From: Gammaproteobacteria bacterium
GTDB taxonomy: Bacteria; Pseudomonadota; Gammaproteobacteria; JAIEPX01
Assembly: GCA_019748175.1 (NCBI GenBank)
Contig: JAIEPX010000014.1
Coordinates: forward strand, 97,422 to 161,421
Length of the DNA stretch: 64,000 nt
Direction of reading: 5' to 3'
Shown: positions 24,907 to 33,149 of the stretch, in pieces
Layout of the letters: each line of letters opens with the position of its first letter
Position numbering within the stretch: the stretch's first letter is position 1
Notes under the pieces: model-generated
The model's input: only the letters and a program-made list of their open reading frames with translations
Database searches by the model: none
Told to the model about the DNA's origin: nothing
Program-made: the position numbers and the translations under genes

Positions 24907-26235
24907 ATGATAGATCGATCAGCGTTTGCTCAAAGAAGGCAGCAGTTACTGGATCAGTGTGAACCAGGGAGTGTAGTGATTCTCTCGAGTGCGAAAGAGC
25001 AAGTTCGCAATAGCGATGTGATGTTTCCATTTCGTCAAAACAGCGATTTTTATTATTTGACAGGCTTTCCAGAAGACGATGCTATAGTCGTGTTGCGACG
25101 TGGTGTTACTAAAAATGACATGATTTTATTCTGCAAAGTACCTGATCCCGTGCGCGAACGCTGGACGGGTCCAATTATCGGACAAACGCGAGCATGTCAG
25201 GAATATGGCGCCAATGAAGCCTATCCGATTGGATCCCTTGCTGAAAAAATGCCTGAATTATTGGCTAATCATGGTCAGGTTTATAGTTTGTTGGAAGCTT
25301 CTGATCCTCTTTCAAGTCAGCTTATACAGTGGCTTGCCAATTTGCGAGCTAAAGTGCGAACTGGTGTGCAAGCGCCAGACCGATTAATGGATTTAAGACC
25401 TATTTTGCATGAAATGAGGCTTCATAAATCGGCTCACGAAATAGAATTAATGCGAAAAGCAGCTGCAATTACTGCGCATGGCCATCTTCGTGCGATGCAA
25501 ACTGTGCGTCCGAATAGTTTTGAATACCAGTTAGAAGCTGAGCTTGTGGCGGAATTTATTCGTCATGGTGCGCGTGAGCAAGCGTATCCTCCAATCGTAG
25601 GTAGTGGTGCGAATAGTTGTATATTGCATTACGGAGATAATGTTGCGCCGTTGCTCGATGGTGATCTAGTGCTCATTGATGCAGGCTGTGAGTGGCAATG
25701 TTATGCAAGTGATGTGACCAGAACACTTCCGGTGAATGGACGTTTTTCGCCCGAACAAAAAGCAATTTATGAACTTGTTTTGGAAGCTCAAACTGCAGTT
25801 ATAGCAAAAGTTTCCCCAGGCGTTCGATGGGATCATCTTCAAGAAACAGCAGTCAACATAATTACTCGAGGTTTAGTTCGTTTAGGAATTTTGTCGGGTA
25901 AGGTCGATCAATTAATTCAAGATAAGGCGTATACACCTTTTTATATGCACAATATTGGACACTGGATAGGCTTAGATGTTCATGATGTGGGGGCTTACAA
26001 AATTAAGGGCGAATGGCGCACATTAGGCGCAGGCATTGTGCTCACGGTTGAACCTGGTATTTACATCAGTGCAGGAGAGCCAGGAGTTGATCCAAAATGG
26101 TGGAATATTGGTGTGCGAATTGAGGATGACGTGTTAGTGACGCCTACGGGGCACGAGGTGCTGACGGCGCAAATTCCAAAAACTATTGAAGAGATTGAGG
26201 CGATTATTGCCGGTCAGACTGTAGAGGCTCGATAA
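24907..26235 (+). CDS. pepP: Xaa-Pro aminopeptidase (aminopeptidase P)
   Basis: 442 aa. It removes N-terminal residues preceding proline, using two Mn ions. The N-terminal AMP_N domain (FPFRQNSDFYYLTGFPEDDA) is followed by the pita-bread peptidase core. Metal ligands are seen in LIDAGCEWQCYASDVTRT (two Asp), HNIGHWIGLDVHDVG (His), VEPGIYI (Glu) and RIEDDV (Glu). It heads the pepP-ubiH-ubiI operon. The ygfB homologue usually upstream is absent. Confidence 0.95.
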   Translation: MIDRSAFAQRRQQLLDQCEPGSVVILSSAKEQVRNSDVMFPFRQNSDFYYLTGFPEDDAIVVLRRGVTKNDMILFCKVPDPVRERWTGPIIGQTRACQEYGANEAYPIGSLAEKMPELLANHGQVYSLLEASDPLSSQLIQWLANLRAKVRTGVQAPDRLMDLRPILHEMRLHKSAHEIELMRKAAAITAHGHLRAMQTVRPNSFEYQLEAELVAEFIRHGAREQAYPPIVGSGANSCILHYGDNVAPLLDGDLVLIDAGCEWQCYASDVTRTLPVNGRFSPEQKAIYELVLEAQTAVIAKVSPGVRWDHLQETAVNIITRGLVRLGILSGKVDQLIQDKAYTPFYMHNIGHWIGLDVHDVGAYKIKGEWRTLGAGIVLTVEPGIYISAGEPGVDPKWWNIGVRIEDDVLVTPTGHEVLTAQIPKTIEEIEAIIAGQTVEAR

Positions 26236-26236
26236 A

Positions 26237-27469
26237 GTGCGTGATGAATGTGATGTAAAAAATTTTGATGTCATTATTGTTGGTGGAGGATTAGTTGGCG
26301 CCACTTTAGCTCTGGCTTTAAATTCATATCGTGTTGCACTATTAGAAGCTCAACCGCGTCATTATTCTGATGAGAATATTCCAGGTGGTGAGCGAGCCAT
26401 TGTTTTATCCGCGTCCAGTAAAAATATTTTATCAGCGCTCAATATTTGGCCTTCTATATCGCCTTATGTTGAATCTGTAAACGAAGTTAAAGTGACTGAT
26501 AAAGGATACTTTGGTCAGGTTAGAATGTCAGCCAAAGAAGAAGAATTATCAGCATTAGGTTATGTTGTACAAGCGAAATATTTACAAATTCAATTATCGC
26601 GATTACTGGATGAGCATGAAAATATCACTGTTTTTTACCAATCAAAATGTGAAGAGCTAATTAATGATGATTCTTGTGCGCGTGTGAAATTTCAATCTCC
26701 TGAAGGAGAACATCAAATTAGTGCAAATTTGGTTGTGGCTGCTGATGGACATTATTCGGCTGTGCGACAATTGTTGGGAATAGCCGTTAATTCTGTTGAT
26801 TACCAACAAAGTGCCATCGTGAGTAATATTGAGTTAGCTCGAGATCATAAACATATTGCGTATGAACGATTTACTCCAACGGGTCCCATTGCGTTATTAC
26901 CGTTAGGTGAAAAAAAATCAACATTGGTATGGACAGTGCCACATTCACAAGTGAACGCAGTTATGGCATTAAGCCAAGAAGAGTTTATTGAAAAAGTACA
27001 AGCGATATTTGGCTACCGATTAGGCCGATTTATGGAAGCTACACCACCCGTTGTTTTTCCTATTGTGATGCATCGAGCAACAGAGCTCGTGAGAAAACGT
27101 ATCGTGTTAATTGGGAACGCAGCTAATGCAATTCATCCTATTGCTGGGCAGGGGTTGAATTTAGGGTTGAGAGATGTTGCAGTGTTGGTTGAAATACTCA
27201 ATGAGCAAGGTTTTTCTCACATTGAAAAAAGTTTGTGTGATTATGTAGACAGGCGACGTGCTGATCATTTGCAAATTATCAATATTACTCATAGTTTAGT
27301 CGGCTTTTTCACCAATGCATTCTTTCCATTAACGACGGCAAGAAATATTGGGATGACAGTGATGGATTGTGTGCCCATGGCAAAGCGTTGGTTATCTAAA
27401 CGCTCTTTGGGACAGGTTGGCTACATTAGCCCTTTATCTTGTGGAGTATCGATGCATGTCGACGAATAA
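26237..27469 (+). CDS. ubiH: 2-octaprenyl-6-methoxyphenol hydroxylase UbiH
   Basis: 410 aa FAD monooxygenase of aerobic ubiquinone synthesis (C4 hydroxylation). The GTG start lies one base after the pepP stop. The FAD-binding DVIIVGGGLVGATLALAL is at the N-terminus. The second flavin motif is LIGNAANAIHPIAGQGLNLGLRD, whose GNAA (instead of GDAA) is usual for UbiH. The next gene begins inside its last codons, so translation of the two is coupled. Confidence 0.92.
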   Translation: MRDECDVKNFDVIIVGGGLVGATLALALNSYRVALLEAQPRHYSDENIPGGERAIVLSASSKNILSALNIWPSISPYVESVNEVKVTDKGYFGQVRMSAKEEELSALGYVVQAKYLQIQLSRLLDEHENITVFYQSKCEELINDDSCARVKFQSPEGEHQISANLVVAADGHYSAVRQLLGIAVNSVDYQQSAIVSNIELARDHKHIAYERFTPTGPIALLPLGEKKSTLVWTVPHSQVNAVMALSQEEFIEKVQAIFGYRLGRFMEATPPVVFPIVMHRATELVRKRIVLIGNAANAIHPIAGQGLNLGLRDVAVLVEILNEQGFSHIEKSLCDYVDRRRADHLQIINITHSLVGFFTNAFFPLTTARNIGMTVMDCVPMAKRWLSKRSLGQVGYISPLSCGVSMHVDE

Positions 27470-28676
27470 TAATGTACAGAAATTTGATGTCATTATTGTG
27501 GGTGCGGGAGTTCCTGGATTAATTACTGCAATTGAACTGTCTGGTGCAGGGCTGCAAGTTGCACTTCTTGAAGCTAAAGAATTCCGAGAAACGTCCGCTG
27601 GAAAACATGTTCGAGTGAGTGCTATCAATATTGTTTCAGAGCGAATTTTACGGCGATTACACTGCTGGGATGAAATATCGACTAAAAAAATCAGTCCTTT
27701 TCGTGAAATTACTGTAAGTGATGCAGAGGGAGTGGGGCGAGTATTATTTAGTTATAGAGATGTGGGTCGGGAATATTTGGGGAATATTGTTGCAAACGAA
27801 GCATTGATTCAAGCATTGTTAAATCGTGCTAAAGAACTACCCAATTTATTTTTATTTTGTCCTGTACAGATAAATGTCATGATGATTGATGATGACGTGG
27901 TGAAAATAAAATGTTCAGATGAAGCAAAGTTTGAATCAAAATTACTCGTTGGGGCTGACGGTGCTGAATCTTGGGTGAGAAAAACACTGAATATACCTGT
28001 TGAAGAAATGCCCTATCATCATACTGCGCTTGTGGCGACTGTTAAAACAGAAAATGCTCATGGTTCAGTTGCGCGCCAACGATTCAGAGAAAATGGACCG
28101 ATTGCATTTTTACCATTAGAAAATCAACACCATTGTTCAATTGTTTGGTCAACAATTCCAGAGGAAGCTGAAGAATTGATGGGGCTTGATGTTAAAGATT
28201 TAGGCGAAAAAATGGCGGGCGCAATTGATTATGAGTTAGGAGAAATTACTGTCATCGATAAACCGATAGTATATCCTTTAATCATGAGACATGCCGCGCA
28301 TTATGTTCATCCTCGTGTTGCATTAATTGGCGATGCGGCTCACACCATTCATCCGCTTGCGGGGCAAGGATTGAATTTAGGCATTCTTGATGCTGCCTGT
28401 TTAAGTGAAGTGGTTATGGATAATTTTGCAATGAAACGTGATATTGGTTTGGTTCAAAATTTGCGACGTTATGAACGGTGGCGTCGAAGTGATAACCAGT
28501 TAATGATTGAAGCTATGCGATTTTTCAAAGAAGGATTTGCTCTGCAACAGGGCTTTTTGAAAAACTTACGAGATATTACTTTAAAATTAACCAATCGTTA
28601 CCGATGGCTGCGTAGAGTTTTTATGCATCAAGCCATGGGTTTTCGTGGTGAGCTGCCTAATATTGGAAAGCTATAG
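27456..28676 (+). CDS. ubiI: UbiH/UbiF/VisC-family ubiquinone hydroxylase (probably UbiI)
   Basis: 406 aa from the ATG at 27456 (GGAG upstream), overlapping ubiH by 14 bases; a longer frame to 27369 would be fully overlapped. FAD motifs are DVIIVGAGVPGLITAIELSG and GDAAHTIHPLAGQGLNLGILD. Gene order after ubiH matches visC/ubiI (C5 hydroxylation), but UbiF-type regiospecificity cannot be excluded by sequence alone. The 3' end overlaps the convergent beta-CASP gene by 6 bases. Confidence 0.88.
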   Translation: MSTNNNVQKFDVIIVGAGVPGLITAIELSGAGLQVALLEAKEFRETSAGKHVRVSAINIVSERILRRLHCWDEISTKKISPFREITVSDAEGVGRVLFSYRDVGREYLGNIVANEALIQALLNRAKELPNLFLFCPVQINVMMIDDDVVKIKCSDEAKFESKLLVGADGAESWVRKTLNIPVEEMPYHHTALVATVKTENAHGSVARQRFRENGPIAFLPLENQHHCSIVWSTIPEEAEELMGLDVKDLGEKMAGAIDYELGEITVIDKPIVYPLIMRHAAHYVHPRVALIGDAAHTIHPLAGQGLNLGILDAACLSEVVMDNFAMKRDIGLVQNLRRYERWRRSDNQLMIEAMRFFKEGFALQQGFLKNLRDITLKLTNRYRWLRRVFMHQAMGFRGELPNIGKL

Positions 28677-30026
28677 TTTTACTGTTTCGTTGTATTCAGG
28701 TACTTTTGTTTTCCATCCTAAATTTTCCGTAATATGTTTTTGCATGGCCAATGCTGCGTTGTGTTCACCATGTGTAATGAAAACTTCTTTAGGTGCTTTT
28801 TTAAATTTTTTAAGCCAACCTAAAATTTCAGCATAATCGGCATGAGCTGATGTATTGCTTAATTCGCAGACTTCAGCGTTGATCATTAGAGTTTCACCCA
28901 ATAATTTAATCTTTTTTTCGCCCGCCGCTATTCGCGCTCCGCGAGTTCCTTCAGCTTGATACCCTGTTAGTAAAATACAATTATTTTCATCGGGTCCGAA
29001 AGTTTTGATGTGATGAAGCACACGGCCACCTGTTACCATTCCGCTGGCTGAAATAATGATTTTTGGTCCTGGCTTTTCATCGAGTTTTTTTGACTCTTCC
29101 GGTGTATTAATATAGGTAGCGCTTTCGCACACTTCTTTAGCGATTTTGCAAGGAAGGCGATGTTCATGAGGATAATTCCAGAATAATTCAGTAGCACTGA
29201 TAGCCATCGGACTATCTAAATATATCGGTAAATCAGCTATGCGTCGTTGTGCTTTCAGTTGATGTAAATAATATAAAATATTTTGAGCCCTGCCTACTGC
29301 AAATGCAGGTATTACAAGAACGCCCCCTCGATCGGAAACTCGATTAACAATTTCACTCAGCGCGTCGATGGGGTTTTTGGCATCATGTAAGCGATCCCCA
29401 TACGTTGATTCCAACACCAAATAATCGACTGTATCAATTTGATTCGGTGGTTTCATTATAGGATCGTTCATGCGTCCAATGTCACCCGAAAATAAAACGC
29501 TCATTTGTTCAGTGAAAATTCTGATCATTGAGGCGCCTAAAATATGCCCGGCATGTTGTAAACGAAAACTAAAGAAATCCGTTAAACTATAATCGTGACC
29601 AAACGGCACTGTAATAAAATGTTTTAATGCAGCTTCGGCGTCTTCTATTGTGTACAAGGGTAGAGCAGGTTGATGTTTTGAATAACCATATTTATTCGCG
29701 CGTAAGGCCTCTTCTTCTTGAATATGGGCGCTATCCGGTAACAAAATTCGGCACAAATCGGCTGTTGCAGGGCTGCAATAGATTTTTCCTTTGAAACCAT
29801 TTCTCACCAACAGTGGAATATAGCCTGAATGATCGATATGTGCGTGTGTCAGCATTACCGCATTGATCTCATGCGGATCAAAAGGCAGTGCACTCCAGTT
29901 TCGCAATCGCAACTCTTTCAGCCCTTGAAACAAGCCACAATCCACCAGAAACTGATGCCCCTCGCTCTTTACCAAGTACTTTGAACCGGTTACCGTTCCC
30001 GCTGCCCCACAAAATGTGAGTTCCAT
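28671..30026 (-). CDS. MBL-fold beta-CASP ribonuclease-like protein
   Basis: 451 aa. The metallo-beta-lactamase signature is HAHIDHSGY (His61, His63, Asp65, His66). Further ligands are in LQHAGHILGASM and FSGDIGR. The beta-CASP insertion and the C-terminal RNA-specificity domain follow (IIISASGMVTGGRVLHH and ELSNTSAHADYAE). Members process RNA like archaeal CPSF-type nucleases; bacterial targets are mostly unknown. No signal peptide, so cytoplasmic. Confidence 0.92.
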   Translation of the reverse strand: MELTFCGAAGTVTGSKYLVKSEGHQFLVDCGLFQGLKELRLRNWSALPFDPHEINAVMLTHAHIDHSGYIPLLVRNGFKGKIYCSPATADLCRILLPDSAHIQEEEALRANKYGYSKHQPALPLYTIEDAEAALKHFITVPFGHDYSLTDFFSFRLQHAGHILGASMIRIFTEQMSVLFSGDIGRMNDPIMKPPNQIDTVDYLVLESTYGDRLHDAKNPIDALSEIVNRVSDRGGVLVIPAFAVGRAQNILYYLHQLKAQRRIADLPIYLDSPMAISATELFWNYPHEHRLPCKIAKEVCESATYINTPEESKKLDEKPGPKIIISASGMVTGGRVLHHIKTFGPDENNCILLTGYQAEGTRGARIAAGEKKIKLLGETLMINAEVCELSNTSAHADYAEILGWLKKFKKAPKEVFITHGEHNAALAMQKHITENLGWKTKVPEYNETVKL

Positions 30027-30166
30027 ATATGCTCCAATTGATTCTATCCATACTTGTAGTATAGCGCGGATTTGGGATAATATTTTTGATTTTATAAGGA
30101 AGCGAGTCTTTTGGCTATGCTATCCGCTGCTTCTATCGTGTTTTAAATCATGGGATGTGATATAGA

Positions 30167-30904
30167 ATGTCGCTCTTGAGCAAAATTAAAGAGATCTATA
30201 TAGGCTATTGGTATCAGAGATATGCCAAATCACTTAAAACGGATCTCAATATACGCTACCCGACCTATAAATCAATGGATGAGTATATTGATATTGAGCA
30301 ATTGAAATTGCTCGACACTGTAATCACTCAGTTCATCAACAATTATTTTAACAATACACTCAAGCAAAAAGATAAATTTAACATCGGGCCGTACCCCCTA
30401 AAAACTTGGCAGGCAAGACTGACAGAGGCATCTCATATTTTTCTGAAAGAACAAGCACTCAATGAAAAATATAACTATTTTGACCTCAATAAAACTGAGA
30501 AATGTGAATGGACATATTATGCTGAGCAACTTCCTGAAGTGGTAGAGTTTATCAAAACATTGCCTTTTAAATCGATAGGTAGAATCATGCTGATATTTGA
30601 TAAGGGCGAAGCAAGTATTACGCCTCACAGGGATCATGTTTATTCTGATCAATGTCACGAATTTATTTGGTTCAATTCAAACAAGAAGAAAAAGTTTTAT
30701 GTTTATCATTCTGGAGTTAAAAAATACATCACAAGTTATTCGGCTTGGTTTGATACTGTTAATCAATTTCATGGCGCTGATCCGGCGGGTGAATTAAATT
30801 ACAGCATTCGTGTGGACGGAATCTTCACGGATGAGTTCCGAAAAAAAATCCCCACTCCCGACATTAATCCTGCTTCCACAGCTTCACTTTGGGCCAGCTT
30901 GTGA
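30167..30904 (+). CDS. Predicted Fe(II)/2-oxoglutarate-dependent oxygenase-like protein
   Basis: 245 aa. The C-terminal half shows a plausible double-stranded beta-helix iron site: HxD in ITPHRDHVY, a distal His in VNQFHGADP and an Arg in SIRVDG that could bind 2-oxoglutarate. This resembles aspartyl/asparaginyl-hydroxylase-like folds. The N-terminal half is unrecognised. It stands alone between a divergent nuclease gene and an accessory patch; the substrate is unknown. Confidence 0.6.
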   Translation: MSLLSKIKEIYIGYWYQRYAKSLKTDLNIRYPTYKSMDEYIDIEQLKLLDTVITQFINNYFNNTLKQKDKFNIGPYPLKTWQARLTEASHIFLKEQALNEKYNYFDLNKTEKCEWTYYAEQLPEVVEFIKTLPFKSIGRIMLIFDKGEASITPHRDHVYSDQCHEFIWFNSNKKKKFYVYHSGVKKYITSYSAWFDTVNQFHGADPAGELNYSIRVDGIFTDEFRKKIPTPDINPASTASLWASL

Positions 30905-30935
30905 AGTTTTGGCTTTTCCAACACTTAAAGGTTGC

Positions 30936-30941
30936 TATAAT
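30936..30941 (+). promoter_or_regulatory. -10 box placing transcription start at the ATG (possible leaderless mRNA)
   Basis: TATAAT at 30936-30941 is 6 bases before the ATG at 30948, so transcription would begin at about the start codon. No ribosome-binding site lies between. The -35 is weak. Confidence 0.4.
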
Positions 30942-30947
30942 TAATAT

Positions 30948-31133
30948 ATGAAAACCTTTAAGCCGCTTATAGACACTAATCCTTATCTAAAGGACCCGAG
31001 TGAACGGGAAGTGAGAATTGCTCGGTCTGTTAGGACTTCTTGTGCTGTCGAAGGCATAAAAGAGAGGGTGGCTAATTCAAAGAATATTGAGATCAAATCT
31101 AGGGTTCCAAAGAGAATTTATAATGCCAATTAA
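30948..31133 (+). CDS. Small protein with a Fic-inhibitor-like motif
   Basis: 61 aa, hydrophilic: MKTFKPLIDTNPYLKD, then RIARSVRTSCAVEGIKERV. The segment SCAVEG (Ser31-Glu35-Gly36) fits S/TxxxE[G/N], the Fic inhibitory helix consensus found in class I antitoxins. A 120-bp gap separates it from the SIR2-type gene on the same strand. No Fic toxin is intact beside it, although the gap contains an antisense stretch resembling a mutated Fic loop. Coding status rests on a clean frame and a -10 box; function is speculative. Confidence 0.45.
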   Translation: MKTFKPLIDTNPYLKDPSEREVRIARSVRTSCAVEGIKERVANSKNIEIKSRVPKRIYNAN

Positions 31134-31252
31134 TGTGATCCTTCGATGTAATAAGATCAGCAACGAAATGTGCGACATTACCGTCACCTTCTCGAAAATA
31201 GTTGTGATTTTAATTTCTGCTATAATTTCTCTAGGCAAGGAAGAGGTTTGTT

Positions 31253-32329
31253 ATGACAGATCAAAAGTTTAAAGAAGTTGTAATATTAACAGGTGCCGGT
31301 TTTTCCAAGGCTTTTGGCTTGCCATTAGCTGGCGAGTTCAATACTTATCTTAGTAATGCCCCTAGAATTCGTGATAATCCAATTTTATTTAAGTTAATAA
31401 ATTCAGAAAAAAATTTCGAGAAAATTTATTCTCTATTACAGAAAGGTAAAGATAACAACTTTAACGATTTTGCGAATGCTGTAGAAGAGTGTTTTGACAG
31501 GATGAATTTATTTTGTCAAAAGGCAGCAAAACAAGGAGAAAAAGTTGTTTCATTTAAAAGAGCTATTCAGGAATATGTTTATGATAAACCTGATAGATGT
31601 GAACTTTATTTCTTTACATTAAATCAGGATATTCTTCTGGAATACCTTATCGAATTACGAGATGGGTCTCGTGGAGGTATTGATTTGATATATCCAGGTA
31701 TTTGTAATATTACAAAAAGTTTAGCAGGAAATTACACGTATTTGTCGAGTCCTCCGCAAGAGCAGGTTATTTCTCGTGCTAATATTTCAAGAATTGATAT
31801 CAATCTGCAAAATGATTTTTATGAGATATCCCATAGACAGAAAAATCAAAAAGCGGTAGTGAATGATAATCAGTCTGTTTATAAAATACTTTACTATAAA
31901 CTGCATGGTTCTAGTAACTGGTTTGACGGCGATGATAAAATGATGATCCTTGGAACTGAGAAGGATGAACAAGTATTAGAAAATGAGTTGATATCAATGT
32001 ACTTTAAGGAGTTTGAGCGTGCGATAAAAGATAAGATTCTTCTAGTCATTGGCTATAGCTTTAATGATAGTCATGTAAATGATATTATCTCGCGGGCTGT
32101 TAAAAATGATAATACAAAAGTTTACTATATATCTCCTGACGCTAATTTTAGTAATGAAAAATTAGGAGACAGAATAGAATTGATCGAAAAAATGTTTCCC
32201 TATAAACTTGAAGACTTGCTTGATTTTGATTCGCGCCAAGATGGTAGAATGCCCTTCGAGGCAAAAGAAATTCTCAGGGCTCTAAGTTTTACAGAGTCCT
32301 CAAAAGTAGATGGCGAAAGTACAGAATAA
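31253..32329 (+). CDS. SIR2-like NADase-type protein
   Basis: 358 aa with the ribosome site AAGGAAGAGG. SIR2 motifs: VVILTGAGFSKAFGLP (NAD-binding GAGxS), FFTLNQDILLEYL (catalytic-Asn position) and YYKLHGSSNWF (catalytic-His position). LVIGYSFNDSHVNDII follows, typical of the SIR2_2 branch. This branch occurs in antiphage systems that deplete NAD, so a defence or abortive-infection role is plausible. No obvious partner lies downstream; the small ORF upstream is the only same-strand neighbour. Confidence 0.82.
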   Translation: MTDQKFKEVVILTGAGFSKAFGLPLAGEFNTYLSNAPRIRDNPILFKLINSEKNFEKIYSLLQKGKDNNFNDFANAVEECFDRMNLFCQKAAKQGEKVVSFKRAIQEYVYDKPDRCELYFFTLNQDILLEYLIELRDGSRGGIDLIYPGICNITKSLAGNYTYLSSPPQEQVISRANISRIDINLQNDFYEISHRQKNQKAVVNDNQSVYKILYYKLHGSSNWFDGDDKMMILGTEKDEQVLENELISMYFKEFERAIKDKILLVIGYSFNDSHVNDIISRAVKNDNTKVYYISPDANFSNEKLGDRIELIEKMFPYKLEDLLDFDSRQDGRMPFEAKEILRALSFTESSKVDGESTE

Positions 32330-32393
32330 GATTTTAAATCTGCTGCGTTTTTGGATTGTTAATATTATCTTCTTGTTGCATCTAGCTATCATT

Positions 32394-32762
32394 TTAAAAC
32401 TGGTAATCAATTAGGGTATTTAGCCGTTGAATGATATCAACAACTTCTCGATGCTGGAGTTGCGCTAGGCGATGTGTTGCAATGCGCTGTTGTGAGATTG
32501 CTCTGCAATGCTCTACGAGTGCATAACTTACTGTTGATAAACTATCTCGAGCAGGAATTTCAATATGCAGGCTAGCAAATTTTTTATGTGACTGGCTGCT
32601 CAGTGGGCACACAAAAATAATCGGTGGTTCAGAATCTAATATAATTTGATTCGTTAATACAACTACTGGCCTTACCTTGCCTACTTCTCCTTTCTTTGAG
32701 GGATTAAGCTTGGCTAGATAAATGCCACCTTGTGTAAGAATTAAATTAGCGCCACCAGTCAT
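32394..32762 (-). CDS. MazF/PemK-family endoribonuclease toxin
   Basis: 122 aa. Recognisable family blocks are GGIYLAKLNPSKKGEVGKVRP followed by VVVLTN, then PLSSQ and VEHCRAISQQRI. MazF-type toxins cleave single-stranded mRNA. The gene overlaps its antitoxin by 17 bases and follows it on the same strand, the standard antitoxin-first layout. It appears intact. Confidence 0.92.
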   Translation of the reverse strand: MTGGANLILTQGGIYLAKLNPSKKGEVGKVRPVVVLTNQIILDSEPPIIFVCPLSSQSHKKFASLHIEIPARDSLSTVSYALVEHCRAISQQRIATHRLAQLQHREVVDIIQRLNTLIDYQF

Positions 32763-33012
32763 CGCGATCTTCTATTTTTTCACCGGAAAAGCCTTCGTCA
32801 AGAGCCTCTGACTCAGTGATATAGTGCTTATCTTTACGCATGGCTTGAAAACTTTTTACCATGGACCTTAGCATCATCTCCTTTTCTATCCGCGCCACCT
32901 CATGTTTGACTGCGACTCGAATAAATTCAGTGCGTGAGATTCCCATGCGCTCCGCGAGGCGCGCGCTTTCAGCTGCAAGCCGTCCTGGTAATGTAATTGA
33001 TAATGCGGTCAT
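32746..33012 (-). CDS. Ribbon-helix-helix antitoxin of the MazF-type pair
   Basis: 88 aa. The first 45 residues form a ribbon-helix-helix (ALSITLPGRLAAESARLAER, then GISRTEFIRVAVKHEV). The acidic, Trp-containing C-terminus (DEGFSGEKIEDRDDWWR) should wrap the toxin. RHH antitoxins repress their own operon; a palindrome at 33056 lies 44 bases upstream of the start. Confidence 0.88.
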   Translation of the reverse strand: MTALSITLPGRLAAESARLAERMGISRTEFIRVAVKHEVARIEKEMMLRSMVKSFQAMRKDKHYITESEALDEGFSGEKIEDRDDWWR

Positions 33013-33055
33013 AGTGTCACCTCATATATATATTCATATTGATAATTATATGATA

Positions 33056-33067
33056 TTTGATATCAAA
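33056..33067. promoter_or_regulatory. Palindrome TTTGATATCAAA, candidate operator
   Basis: A perfect 12-bp palindrome in the 137-bp region between the divergent TA pair and the secreted hydrolase gene. It is surrounded by AT-rich near-palindromes (TGATAATTATATGATA). It is well placed for autorepression by the ribbon-helix-helix antitoxin. Confidence 0.4.
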
Positions 33068-33149
33068 AGTCAAGGTGCTATATGGTTTTGGCGTGGTCTT
33101 AACATATGTGGTAAAGTTTGGATCAATGAATCACCATAAGAGGGACTTT

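Noticed and set aside
31087..31272. 61-codon plus-strand frame between the small ORF and the SIR2 gene
   Set aside because: Overlaps both neighbours in another frame; its translation shows no domain or start signal.
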